From positions 8,381,485-8,445,484 of the forward strand of contig NC_081146.1 in the NCBI RefSeq assembly GCF_958295425.1: 64,000 nucleotides of DNA, read 5' to 3'. The notes under the pieces are model-generated. The model had not been told where the DNA came from and made no database searches. It worked only from the letters and a program-made list of their open reading frames with translations. This DNA comes from Solea solea (taxonomy: Eukaryota > Chordata > Actinopteri > Pleuronectiformes > Soleidae). Below, in pieces: positions 11,801 to 24,275 of this stretch (its first letter is position 1; each line of letters opens with the position of its first letter). The translations under genes were made by a program, and so were the position numbers.

Positions 11801-14800
11801 TCATTTTGGACGACATACTATACTATGACTTTTTGGTCTCATTTTGGACGAGATACCATACTATGACTTTTTTGACTGATTTTGGACGACATACTATAGT
11901 ATGACTTTTTTGTCTCATTTTGGACGACATACTATACTATGACTTTATTGTATCATTTTGGACGAAATACTATACTATGACTTTTTGGTCTCGTTTTGGA
12001 CGACATACTATACTATGACTTTTTGGTCTCATTTTGGACGACATAGTATACTATGACTTTATTGACTGATTTTGGACGACATACTATACGATTACTTTTT
12101 TGTCTCATTTTGGACGACATACTATACTATGACTTTTTGGTCTCATTTTGGACGACATACTATACTATGACATTTTGGTCTCGTTATGGACGACATACTA
12201 TACCATGACTTTTTGGTCTCATTTTGGACGACATACTATACTATGACATTTTGGTCTCGTTATGGACGACATACTATACCATGACTTTTTGGTCTCATTT
12301 TGGACGACATACTATACTATGACTTTTTGGTCTCATTTTGGACGACATACTATACTATGACTTTTTGGTCTCATTTTGCACGACATACTATACTATGACT
12401 TTTTTGACTGATTTTGGACGACATACCATACTATGACATTTTGGTCTCGTTATGGACGACATACTATACCATGACTTTTTGGTCTCATTTTGGACGACAT
12501 ACTATACTATGACTTTTTTGTCTCGTTTTGGACGACTTACTATACTATGACTTTTTGGTCTCGTTTTGGACGACATACTATACTATGACTTTATTGTATC
12601 ATTTTGGACGAAATACTATACTATGACTTTTTGGTCTCGTTTTGGACGACATACTATACTATGACTTTTTGGTCTCATTTTGCACGACATACTATACTAT
12701 GACTTTTTTGACTGATTTTGGACGACGTACTATACTATGACTTTTTGGTCTCGTTTTGGACGACTTACTATACTATGACTTTTTGGTCTCGTTTTGGACG
12801 ACATACTATAGTATGACTTCATTGTATCATTTTGGACGAAATACTATACTATGACTTTTTGGTCTCGTTTTGGACGACATACTTTACTATGACTTTTTGG
12901 TCTCATTTTGGACGACATAGTATACTATGACTTTATTGACTGATTTTGGACGACATACTATACGATTACTTTTTTGTCTCATTTTGGACGACATACTATA
13001 CTATGACTTTTTGGTCTCATTTTGGACGACATACTATACTATGACATTTTGGTCTCGTTATGGACGACATACTATACTATGACTTTTTTGACTGATTTTG
13101 GACGACATACTATACTATGACTTTTTGGTCTCGTTTTGGACGACTTACTATACTATGACTTTTTGGTCTCGTTTTGGACGACATACTATAGTATGACTTC
13201 ATTGTATCATTTTGGACGAAATACTATACTATGACTTTTTGGTCTCGTTTTGGACGACATACTATACTATGACTTTTTGGTCTCATTTTGGACGACATAG
13301 TATACTATGACTTTATTGACTGATTTTGGACGACATACTATACGATTACTTTTTTGTCTCATTTTGGACGACATACTATACTATGACTTTTTGGTCTCAT
13401 TTTGGACGACATACTATACTATGACATTTTGGTCTCGTTATGGACGACATACTATACCATGACTTTTTGGTCTCATTTTGGACGACATACTATACTATGA
13501 CTTTTTTGTCTCATTTTGGACGACATACTATACTATGACTTTTTGGTCTCATTTTGCACGACATACTATACTATGACTTTTTTGACTGATTTTGGACGAC
13601 ATACTATACTATGACTTTTTGGTCTCATTTTGGACGACATACCATACTATGACTTTTTGGTCTCATTTTGGACGACATACTATAGTATGACTTTTTTTTC
13701 TCATTATGGACGACATACTATAGTATGACTTTTTTGTCTCATTTTGGACGACATACTATACTATGACTTTTTTGACTGATTTTGGACAACATACAAAACT
13801 ATGACTTTTTTGACCGATTTTGGACGACATACTATACTATGACTTTTTGGTCTCGTTTTGGACGACTTACTATACTATGACTTTTTGGTCTCATTTTGGA
13901 CGACATACTATACTATGACTTTTTGGTCTCGTGTTGGACGACTTACTATACTATGACTTTTTGGTCTCGTTTTGGACGACATACTATAGTATGACTTCAT
14001 TGTATCATTTTGGACGACATACTATACTATGATTTTTTGACTGATTTTGCACGACATACTATACTATGACTTTTTTGACTGATTTTGGACGACATACAAA
14101 ACTATGACTTTTTTGACCGATTTTGGACGACATGCTATACTATGACGGGCCACACGGTGGTTTAGTGGTTAGCACTTTCGCCTTGCATCGAGAAGACCCG
14201 GGTTCGAGCCCCGGTTGGAACAAGGGCCTTTCTGCATGGAGTTTGCATGTTCTCCCCGTGTGTGCGTGGGTTCTCTGGGTTCTCCGGCTTCCTCCCACAG
14301 TCCAAAAACATGCAATGTGGGGATAGGTAAATTGAACACTCTAAATTGACCGTGAGTGTGAGAGTGAATGGTTGTTTGTCTCTATCTGTGTGTGGCCCTG
14401 CGATGGACTGGCGAACTGTCCAGGGTGTACCCCGCCTATCGCCCGCTGTAGCTGAGATTGGCACAGCACCCCCGCGACCCTCTGGTGGAGGATAAAGCGG
14501 TAGATGATGACTGACTGACTATACTATGACTGATTTTGGACGACATACTATACTATGACTTTTTTGACAGATTTTGAACGACATACTATTATGACTTTTT
14601 GGTCTCATTTTGGACGACATACTATACTATGACTTTTTTGACTGATTTTGGACGACATACTATACTATGACATTTTGGTGTCATTTTGGACATTTGACTT
14701 TAATGTGGCAAGAGTGGCGTTGTGGTGTCGTGGTTAGTTGTTGTCACCATTGTTGCTGTTGTAATAAAGTGCTGGGTTCGATTCCGACTCTGGCATCTTC

Positions 14801-17800
14801 TGTGGTGTATTTCATATGTTTTCCCTTACTAAAACAGATTGTGTTTTAACCTGACATTTTTGAGACACCAAAATGTTAGTATAGTACAGCATGAAAAAAC
14901 AATGTTTAGTAAGGCATGGGAACCATACATACTATACACAGAAATACGCCAGACTTAGGATTGAACCCTGCATATTCTCACGACATACCATAGTTGTGAC
15001 CTGCTAACCAGTACACCACCATGCCACTCAGTTCTCACAGTAAAATGTCGTACTTAAGTATTTCGTCCAAAATTTGACAAAGATGTCATAGTTTAGTATG
15101 TCGTCCAAAAAGTCACCAAAATGTCATAGTTTGGTATGTCGTCCAAAAAGTCACCAAAATGTCATAGTTTAGTATGTCGCCCAAAATTCAACAAAAATGT
15201 CATAGTTTAGTATGTCGTCCGAAATTTGAAAAAATGTCAGTTTAGTATGTCGTCCGTAATTTGAAAAAAGTCATACTTTAGTATGTCATCCAATATTTGA
15301 CAAAATTGTCATAGTTTTAGTATGTCAGTCAAAATTTGACAAAATTGTCATAGTTTAGTATGTCGTCCGAAATTTGAAAAAAATGTCATAGTTAAGTATG
15401 TGGTCCAAAATTTGAAAAAATGTCATAGTTTAGTATGTGGTCCAAAATTTGACAAAATTGTTATAGTTTAGTATGTCGTTCAAAATCTGAAAAAATGTCA
15501 TAGTTTAGTATGTTGTCCAAAATTTGAAAAAATGTCAGTTTAGTATGTCGTCCAAAATTTGACAAAATTGTCATAGCTTAGTATGCGTCCAAAAAGTTAC
15601 CACATTGTCATAGTTTAGTATGTCGTTCAAAATCTGAAAAAATGTCATAGTTTAGTATGTGGTCCAAAATTTGACAAAATTGTCATAGCTTAGTATGCGT
15701 CCAAAAAGTTACCACATTGTCATAGTTTAGTATGTCGTTCAAAATCTGAAAAAATGTCATAGTTTAGTATGTGGTCCAAAATTTGACAAAATTGTCATAG
15801 CTTAGTATGCGTCCAAAAAGTTACCACATTGTCATAGTTTAGTATGTCGTTCAAAATCTGAAAAAATGTCATAGTTTAGTATGTGGTCCAAAATTTGACA
15901 AAATTGTCATAGCTTAGTATGCGTCCAAAAAGTTACCACATTGTCATAGTTTAGTATGTCGTTCAAAATCTGAAAAAATGTCATAGTTTAGTATGTTGTC
16001 CAAAATTTGACAAAAATTTCATAAGGTAGTATGTCATCCAAAATTTTACCAAAATGCTCTTTGGATTTCTTATTCATCTTGTTAAAGAATCAGGATTTTT
16101 CATATTTCCAAAAACAAGAACATACTCACTATGTCACCTGAATGTCAGACTGTTGTTATGTTGTTTAAGGTGCAGTTCTGCTTTGGGGGGTTTACCTGGG
16201 TCAACATTAATTTCAGTCACTCAATCACAATACAAAACAATACCTTATGCCTCCACGGACTCGGCACACTTGCTTGAATTTAATGTAAATGATCATATTA
16301 TCATGGATACACTTTTATCCTTTCTTGACTCAAGCTGAAGAATGCTGACTCTGTGACATCATTGTCCAGCACTGCTCAGCAACTGTGTGAGCTGGGCACT
16401 GGAGTTCCCATGTTGTCATCCAACCTGTCTGAGTTCTCTGGTAAAACATCCATTCTCAAATATCTGCAATCCAATGACAGATTTCCAAAGAGTCCGATTT
16501 GCCAACAATTTATGGAAAAGATGGGCGGCAAAAAGGTGAGCCTGAAGGGTTAGCAGCTTGTCTCTCATGTGTTCCTCCTCAGTTTCGATGCTCATGTGTA
16601 AATATGCTTTCCTTTAGTGCAAAAACATTACCCATGAGGAGCTGAAGGACCTCAAGCCATTTGCAAGATGTATGCCACTGTGTGTGCTCAGGCGGCTCAA
16701 AGCCAAGGCAATCCTGGCTGACCAGACGACTCTGATGAACATCACCAAGTGCTTGAGAAAGGGGCAGTTGATGGCCATGATGCAGGGGGTGAGTGAAGCG
16801 AGAGCAAGTGGGAACAGGTAGTGATGTCACCAACAAGCATCTGAACTGAATCCCATGTTGAAGAAGTGAGAATGGCAATTTGACCGACACCATGTTGACG
16901 TTTTTCAACTGAAAGTTCACCTGAAACCAGGCTCCTACTGGATGATACTAGGTCCTAATTCGCGTGTCGTGTTTTATTTTCCGTTTTCTCTAAATACAAC
17001 ATCATTTACAAAAATTTTGTAGGGCAAAATGTTCCACGTAAGAAGACCTGAAACTAGCGATTGTGACAGTTAACTCTTCAGGAAAATGTCTACTGACATT
17101 GTAAATGAACTTAGGCCACGTCCAAATGGAAACGGCACAAAGCGTAAGCGATGTTTTTCTTTGCCGTTTTCAAAACGCTCCCCGTAAAGACGGCATCGTT
17201 TCAGGAAATATCTCCGTCCACACGGAACCACCTGAGACTCAAAACGCTGTAGTACATATGACAGGACTGTAAGATGAAAACAGAGACGTTTTACACATTA
17301 CAGATATAATACCAGAAATAGGAGACAGAATGAACCAAGCCAGAGGAAAGAGAGGAAAATAATGTCTGTCTGTTTGTTTATGTTAACGGTTTGTGCCGTT
17401 TCCATGTGAATGTTTAGCGACTTTACAGACACCCGGTGACTTTTTTCCTTATTTTTTAAAAAAGCGACTAGAGAGAAATCTACAGACTTTCTGTCATAGA
17501 TCTAAATACTTTACGAGAAGAAAAAGCACAATTCGAGATCCAGCTAACTGTATTTACTGTGGGCGGAGAGTCGGACACACACACACACAGAGCAGTGGAA
17601 CAATCACTGATCTGTTTTGTTTATTCAAGTAAAAATAAGTTTTGTTTTCACCTTTCTTTTTTTTACAATTCAACACTTTTTTGCAATCGCCCCCTGGTGG
17701 CTATTCAATATATTTTTATGCGGGTTGGCCTCATTTGGCAAACAGTTAAGACTTTTTTACATGGCGTTTATGGGACAGAGCAGCAGAAAATAGCACATAC

Positions 17801-20800
17801 TTTAACTGAACTTTGGAAAAGAGATGCACAAATCCAAAGGAAGCAGCATAGAGTTGATATTGAATAACCTGTGTCAACATTACTGTAAACCGGACTGAAG
17901 TGCATGTTTCTCTGTAGCTGAGAGAGAGTGTGGATCCCTCAGAGATGGTGGAGAAGTTGCCGGACTCTGTGCTTCAGATGATTCCTCAAAGCATCTTGAA
18001 AAAAGTCAATCTCACCGCTTTGAAGAATAAAAAGAAGATTTACTTACAGGTAACAACCGTGAATACCTGCACTCAACATTTTGACTCTGAATTATCATTA
18101 TAGTTTTGACATTCATTATGAATATTTATCTCTAAGTCTAGAACAAACACCCTTCCATGATATATCACTTACATACTATTGCTGGTTATTTACAAACAAC
18201 TGTCTCTTTTTCTTTGCTTCAGTCAGTATGCCAGGCAAAGATGATGTTCAGTCGTCAGTTGAGGTGAGTGATGCAGCAGTGAAAGACCCAAGAAACAGAC
18301 AAAATCCTGCAATAAAAGAACAAGGATAAATTGTTGTCGTTTTCTTTTTAATTCCTGTCGAGCTAAGTAAAATATGTTCCAAGGTAATGAAAGCCCAAGA
18401 AACTTGGTTTGAACTTGTAAAGCTGTTATTAGTGACAGCTAACTTCCTTATTAGGGCCCGAGCACGAACGGAACGGCTCCTGGCTAAAAAGTTGTGCAAG
18501 GAACCTATTGTTTTCCTTCAGATTATTTTTATTGTTATATCCGTGGCTTTCCTGTCATTTTTGAGGTGCTTAACATGCATAAAAACTCTGGAAACTTGGC
18601 AAAAATGCGATATTGTCATAGTGCTTGGACCCATGTGTTGCACCAGGGCTCTATAGCACCCCCTAAGGTGAAATGTGAAGTTGCACTGAATTTCACAAAA
18701 CTTGGTTGGAACTTGTTCCCCTTCTTATTCTGCAAAATATTGTAAAAAAAAAAATGTTTTACAAGGCAGTTGTGACCCACATTTTGTCAAATAATTGCAG
18801 GTTTGGATGTTGCACTCTGTAGTTCTGTGATTTTCATTGTTTCGTGTAGATCTCGTAAGAATATGGTTATTTAAATATGTCTCTAGTTTATAACATTAGA
18901 CATTTGACAGTTATTAATGAAGTGGTCTCCTCATTGAATGTAATCACTTTTTTTTACTTTCAAAACTCAAGCGATTTTAGTGACGAGAAGATGGCTGACA
19001 GTGACACACAGGACATGATGAAGGTCCTATCAGATAATCCAGACTGTCTCTCCAAATTACAGGTACGTACGCTCATACATGCACATCTATCTGTACATAA
19101 GAAGTGTGTGATGTATAACTGCTGCTAACAAATTCATCTTTTCAGGCCGGGCGTGCTGCTCTAAGGTTTTTTGCTGCTGCAGAGAAAAGGAGAGAAGATT
19201 TTATCAAAAACATGACAGCGGAGAGAATGGATAAGATCCCTCTCATATTACTTCTTTACCTGCCGTAAGCAAACATCTTTTCTCTATTCTCTATTTTAAT
19301 GCTTTTTTTTTTTTTAAATGAACTCACAATCTTTTGTCTCATTTACTCATGCAGGCCTCGCAAGGTGAAGGACTTGCCTAACTCTGTGTGTCCCAGCTTC
19401 CTCAGAAAGATGAAAGCGGCCAACATGACATTATTACATCCTCGTGCCCCGTCTCGCCCCGCACTCCTCCAGAAGGCTCTGGACTGTCTGGCAAATGTAC
19501 ACACACACACACACTGACACACACGGATACAACCATTTAATGCTTTGGTGTTGATGGTGCAGAGAGAATACACATAAAACATTTATTCCCATTGAATTGC
19601 TAGCCTCTCTTTTTACAGTTGACAAACAAACCATTGCAACCCAGTTCACAACACGTGTCTGATTCCTTTTTCTCTCCATTTCTGTAGCACAAGAGACAAA
19701 CATAGATTTGCATAGATGAAACAGCCATGTTCAAAAGAAACATGTTTGATGAATGAATCAGTTTCATCTGTTGATCATTCTTAAAGGTGATAGAAGGCAT
19801 ATACGATTTTTGATTGCAGTTTCTGAATGTGAGGAACTGCACTCAGTGTTATACTACGTTCATGCACATGCACATGCACATGCACATGCACATGCACATG
19901 CATGATAATGTACCTACTCAGTTGTTTTTGGTGCTGCCAGAGTGCAATAAGCTGCACTATTGGGGTAGAGTGTGTGGTACAAACAATACATAAACAGAGT
20001 CTGTGGCCTGTTAATGAAAGTGAATAGACCGGCTTTAATCTATAGTATTTCATTTAAGTTTCCTTCATTAATGATGACACGTCATGGTCATTTGATGACT
20101 TGCCATAATGTTTTTTTTAATATATTTAGCCACTTAAATTAAAAATCATCTATTAATTGTTGTTGACAAACAACTGCCTAAACTATGGACTTTTACAGGG
20201 AAGGAATTTGTCAGCACTGACCGGTGAGGATATGTCCAAGCTTGGACAACTCGTGTGTGAGCTGTCTGCTTCCCAGCTGCGCCTCATGTCCCCTAATGTT
20301 GTCAACTCCAGTCTGCAGCTCATGGCTTCATGCGAGTACATACCTCAAAGACACCGAGCAGATCTGAAACAGCTGATGAAGGAGACTTATGGGTAGGACA
20401 TCCTCCGTGTGGTAACTGCACCCAGAGGAAGGCAGAAAGAGCAAGTGTCTAATACATTTTTAAATCTCCTGCAGGGATCCATCTGATTGGTCTGCAGAGA
20501 CAATGGAAGCACTGGGTCCTCTCCTTGTTTTGGATGAGAATGCCATATCTTCTCTGCCAAATAAGGTGTGCATCGTTTCTCATTTCTGTCCCATGTTTTA
20601 TGTACAAGGATGCAGCTCATGACATCTTCCACATTTTTTTTTTTAATTCAATGAATCATTAGCTCCTCAAATCAACAACGTGTTTATCTCTCTACTAGGT
20701 AGGGCCATGGTTCATACATGTATCTTCTATATCTCTTTTTCTGTCAGCCTTGGATGAAGGACGTCCTCTTTTTTGTGATGCTGCGCATGGCCAACACCCC

Positions 20801-23800
20801 TCATACACTGAAAAAGAAACTGTTCACTCTGGTCACGGCCATGACATCACATGCAGCATGTAGGAGAACAGGTGAGTACATTTCTTTTTCTATTCATGGA
20901 TTGAGAGTGTGCTTATTCCTCATATGCTCTGTGTTTCTTTCCCACTGTTTCTCTCAGCTAACATCACCACGGACAATGTACCCACTGTGATGACGGTCAG
21001 GGTACTGGGAAAGAACAATGTCTACTGGACAGCGGCACAGCTGGACAAAATGTCAAATGAAACCTTCCTTGCTATTGTAGAAATACTTGGTGCCATCCCT
21101 GACTTCAATGAGAACCAACTCGCTGTGCTAACCAAAAAAGCAATTCAGGTACTATTGACTTAGAAAAATAAAGTGCACCATCCTCTTCCCTTCTACTTTC
21201 AGAATGTTTGCTCCATTTAGGCTAACACCATTTGTATGTGTTGTAATTGTTTTGTTTTAGTTTAAAGGTGTTAACTTATTACATGCTTCTGCAGGCGTTC
21301 GGCCCAGTGTCACAATGGACTGAGGCTGTAGTGGAGCAGATAGGATGTATAATCAAGGGCTTCTCTGACGAAGACCTGGAGACTTGTCCTTTGACTCTGG
21401 ACACTATCAAAGACACTGTCAACTGTGGCTGGAATGCGTCACAGGTGAGGAACAGAAACAGCCTCATGTGCTGCTCATGACATTTACACATTTGCTTTTG
21501 CTTTTGCTTTGCTTTGCTTTTTTGGGCCCTAATCAGGACGAGCTCTCCCCACAGGTGGTGTCAGTGTGGAAGGCCATTGCTAAAAATGACAACCTGACTG
21601 CACAGCGGCTGGGGGTTACAGAGATCGTCACACTGAACCAGTTCCTGTGTGGCCTCAACACCAGCGAGATCAGACAGCTTGACGAGGAAGCTTTCAGGTT
21701 TGTGATACAAACATAATACATTATATTATATTAGAGAAAAGGTTATATTAAATATGTATTCCTGTTAGCAGACAAAGTGTAACAGGGAACATCAGTCAGT
21801 CATCATCTACCACTTTATCCTCCACCAGAGGGTCGCTGTGCCAATCTCAGCTACATCGGGCGATAGGCAGGGTACACCCTGGACAGTTCGCCAGTCCATC
21901 GCAGGGCCACACACAGATAGAGACGAACAACCATTCACTCTCACACTCACTCCTATGGTCAATTTAGAGTGTCCAATTTACCTAATCCCCACATTGCATG
22001 TTTTTGGACTGTGGGAGGAAGTCCGGAGAACCCGGAGAGAACCCACACACACACGGGGAGAACATGCAAACTCCATGCAGAAAAGCCCTTGTTCCAACCA
22101 GGGCTCGAACCCGGGTCTTCTCGCTGCAAGGCGAGAGTGCTAACCACTACACCACTGTGTGGCCCTAACAGGGAACATATTTCACATATTTCTGGAAACA
22201 CTGAGCAGCCTTGGCTGTAATTCGCACACTCTGAGTGTTTTCTCCAGAATTCATCTTATATTTACACTTCAAACTGAAATGGAATTGTCACAACATTGCT
22301 GTATATTATAATATAATGATCGCGTGTGTGTGTGTGTGTGTGTGTGTCACAGGGATGCTGTGGGCTTGATTAATGACATTAAGTGCCCCTCCGTGGTGAC
22401 AAAGCATTTGAAACTTCGTCTTGTGTCTTTGTTCGGGACGCCCAAAAACTGGACTGAAGTGCAAGTGTGTGAGAGTGGCAACAACATTGGTGAGCTGCAG
22501 GAAATCAGACTCTACTAGACAATCCTCAGATGTGTAACGGCAGCTTTACTTGTGCTGTGCCTTTGCTCAGTAGCCTCTTACAATATGCTGACCTGTTGTT
22601 TTCTGTCATCCTCAGCTGGGTTAGATCCAGAAGAGTGGAAGTCTCTACGTGCGTCTGTCTTTTCATTTATCAGGGAAACTGCTATCCCACTCATACCACC
22701 CAAAACCATGGCTGTAAGTCAACTTTTGTTATCAGAGAAATGCTGCTCACTTCCAGAATGGCATATATGGTAACCTGAGTAAGGTTTTGAGTGGAGGACA
22801 ATTTGCATGTAGTGTATACTTTGCTATATTGCTTACCTCTGAGCTGTGCCTCTGTCCCCCCCCCCCCCCCCAGACTTTCTCTGTTGAACAGCTCATGGAG
22901 CTTGGTCCTGGAAATGCTGCCATGGTAACTGACGAACAGCAAAGAGCGCTGAGTGATGAGCAACTAGCCGCTTTAGAAGAGGCTCTGACCGGGCCTCCTG
23001 AGCGAACCCTAAAGACTGGCACTTCAGGTGAGAGGATGTATGCATGTATTCAAAAACTCTCTCTATGAGAGTTAGAAGGAGCCATCAGCCAGGTGTCATG
23101 CACTTCATTTATAAGCCCCATTGAAGTCATGGGTTTTCCTTTTTGTTTTATTAAACCTTGATTTACAGAAAAATAGTAAAGCGACTGTAATATTTATGAC
23201 TCTGTATGCAACAGGGTGTCGCACATAGACCAAGGATACTATGCAATTTTTGCTAATCTGCTGAACTTGTTTCCATACATGCGACACCTATTGCATGTCT
23301 TTATGTACTCGATGTGAGGGTCTAAGGTGTCACACACAAGGCAAAGTGTGTTTGTGATGTTGGGCTATATCAATAAAATTGATTTGACTTGCCTAACAAG
23401 ACAAATTAACTTCACAGATTATTCCTATCATTACAGGTTTCTCCGAACAGCTTCATTAGAAATCAAGCAGTGTGATTTGATCAGGTTTTAAAAAGCAGTG
23501 AAGGGCAACATAAACAAACGACTTCAACAACTGGGTCAAATAATGCTTTTTCTTGATTGTGGTATAAGTATATAAAAATATTTTTATCCACTTCCTTGGG
23601 AGCAGACGAAAAGCATATTTTATGTGAATTGAAGTGCCAGTGCGGGCCTTTGCAGCAAGTAACCAGTTGGAACAAGGGCCTTTCTGCATGGAGTTTGTAT
23701 GTTCTCACCAGTGTGTGGGTTGGTCTCCTCCCACAGTCCATAAACCTGCAGATGTGGGGATTTGGTAAATTGGACACATTAGATTGACTCTAGGTGTGAT

Positions 23801-24275
23801 TGTGAGAGTGGATGGTTGTTGATATGCATCCAGGAAAGTGATTTGGAGCTGCACTGTGAAAGAAACAGCAGCAGTTGCTATTGTGCTTGGATTTTCATTA
23901 TTTCAAGACCAAGTTCACAAGAAGCCAAAATGGTGATCATGACTGAAATACATGTCCTACTGCACATCCCGGTTTAGTTTTTTTCCAGGTCTTAGTACTG
24001 CTGTATGAAGCGGTCTCACTTTACTTGCACCATGTGTTTCTTCTGCCTCACCTGCTCAGTTCAGACATACATCTTTAACTAACACTGCTCTGTAAATGTG
24101 TGAATGTAAAATGCCATCGTTCATGATAATTGTAAAGGATTTCATGAAAGAAGCCTTTGCATTCAGTCTTCCTTTCACCCTCTCTTGTCCAGGAGCGCCA
24201 TCACTGGGTGTGGAGGGGACCACAGCTTTCATGAAGCCCCTTCTCTTCTTCCTCATGGTGGTCCTGCTGCTGTGA
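8616..24275 (+). CDS. msln: Mesothelin-like GPI-anchored surface protein
   Basis: Coding from ATG 8635 in 21 exons: 8616..8692, 8921..8963, 10893..11016, 11140..11211, 16335..16535, 16618..16788, 17918..18049, 18223..18263, 18972..19062, 19146..19264, 19355..19496, 20199..20392, 20475..20565, 20748..20871, 20958..21148, 21295..21444, 21537..21697, 22353..22489, 22616..22713, 22874..23027, 24193..24275. All phases agree; 858 aa. ATG 8605 lies before the acceptor at 8615 and is rejected as start. The chain opens with a signal peptide (TFSLLLCVACVTFG), then many helical repeats of the mesothelin/stereocilin/otoancorin superfamily, with N-glycosylation sites, and closes with a hydrophobic tail (FMKPLLFFLMVVLLL) after a Gly/Ser-rich spacer, as in GPI-anchored precursors. 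Mesothelin is a cell-surface adhesion protein. No clear furin site is seen. Which fish mesothelin paralogue this is cannot be decided. A poly(A) signal lies near 24628. Confidence 0.8.
8742..8830. repeat. (TG)n microsatellites
   Basis: Two GT runs (about 8745-8762 and 8797-8830) lie in intron 1 close to the signal-peptide exon; a third run is at 8976-8999 after exon 2. Confidence 0.9.
9066..9704. mobile_element. Non-autonomous DNA transposon with short inverted ends
   Basis: The left end 'aaggttattatagtt' is mirrored by 'aactattataacct' at about 9688-9702. The interior is A/T-rich with repeated 'aactaactgaaaataaa' phrases and no ORF. This looks like a common teleost MITE-like repeat in mesothelin-like intron 2. 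Confidence 0.6.
11420..14141 (+). repeat. 38-bp satellite array, forward, about 70 copies
   Basis: Tandem monomers of the form attttggacgacatactata + ctatgactttttggtctc, 38 bp long, fill about 2.7 kb of intron 4. Variants differ in the 'ggtctc', 'tgactg' and 'tgtatc' segment and at single bases. Part of the array is organised as a 380-bp (ten-monomer) higher-order repeat, visible at 12780-13540. There is no unique spacer between units, so it is not a CRISPR array. Confidence 0.95.
14142..14519 (+). mobile_element. tRNA-headed SINE-like element inserted in the satellite
   Basis: The copy starts 'gggccacacggtggtttagt'. It has an A-box-like 'tggtttagtggttagcac' and a B-box 'ggttcgagccc', then the common teleost body containing 'gcatgttctccccgtg' and 'cctgcgatggactggcgaac'. 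It ends with a TGACTGACTGACT tail. Satellite monomers resume directly after it, so it inserted into the array. Other copies are at about 21795-22168 (minus), 23655-23825 and 43153-43320. Confidence 0.8.
14520..14690 (+). repeat. 38-bp satellite, end of the forward array
   Basis: About four more monomers in the same orientation continue the array interrupted by the SINE-like element. Confidence 0.9.
14700..14800 (+). repeat. tRNA-like head, forward copy
   Basis: 'gtggtgtcgtggttagttg' resembles an A box and 'gggttcgattcc' a B box, followed by 'gactctggcat'. No clover-leaf with a proper anticodon arm is convincing, so it is a tRNA-derived repeat head and not a tRNA gene. It borders the forward satellite array and faces a matching minus-strand copy. 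Confidence 0.5.
14935..15035 (-). repeat. tRNA-like head, reverse copy
   Basis: Read on the minus strand: 'tggtgtactggttagcagg' (A-box-like) and 'gggttcaatcct' (B box), then 'aagtctggcgtatttctgtg'. This mirrors the forward copy, which reads 'gactctggcatcttctgtg' after its B box. It borders the reverse satellite array. Confidence 0.5.
15045..16050 (-). repeat. 38-bp satellite array, reverse, about 26 copies
   Basis: Units such as 'catagtttagtatgtcgtcc' + 'aaaatttgacaaaattgt' are the reverse complement of the forward monomer with more divergence. From about 15576 to 15960 a three-monomer unit of 112 bp, marked by 'gcttagtatgcgtcc', recurs four times (15576, 15688, 15800, 15912). Confidence 0.9.
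17112..17880. repeat. Repeat-rich intron 6 of the mesothelin-like gene
   Basis: 'ggccacgtccaaatggaaac' (about 17113) and 'ccgtccacacggaaccacc' (about 17214) resemble the ends of a hAT-like non-autonomous element found in many teleosts. ORFs here have no family support. Confidence 0.35.
18447..18790. repeat. 'gggcccgagcac' interspersed repeat
   Basis: Begins 'agggcccgagcacgaacgg' and contains 'ctctatagcaccccctaag', hallmarks of a frequent teleost repeat. It lies in the intron between exons 8 and 9 of the mesothelin-like gene. Confidence 0.5.
19859..19905. repeat. (CATGCA)n microsatellite
   Basis: About eight hexamer units of CATGCA in mesothelin-like intron 11. Confidence 0.9.
21795..22168 (-). 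mobile_element. tRNA-headed SINE-like element, minus copy
   Basis: Near full-length reverse copy of the element at 14142-14519. The tRNA-like head, with B box 'gggttcgagccc', is at the right end, near 22107. It sits in the intron before mesothelin-like exon 18. Short ORFs that overlap it are repeat artefacts. Confidence 0.8.
23655..23825 (+). mobile_element. SINE-like element, truncated copy
   Basis: 'ttggaacaagggcctttctg' through 'gtggatggttgttg' matches the middle of the 14.1-kb element. The tRNA-like head is missing. Confidence 0.65.

Noticed and set aside
11420..14141. Regular repeats resembling a CRISPR array
   Set aside because: The units are contiguous 38-bp monomers without unique spacers and they lie in an intron of a eukaryotic gene. 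It is satellite DNA.
14142..14230. tRNA gene
   Set aside because: A and B boxes are present, but the sequence continues into a known type of SINE-like body, occurs in several copies in the window and gives no sound clover-leaf.
21838..22220. Overlapping ORFs of 80-100 codons on both strands
   Set aside because: They lie within the SINE-like copy at 21795-22168 and match the ORFs in the copy at 14.1 kb, so they are repeat artefacts.
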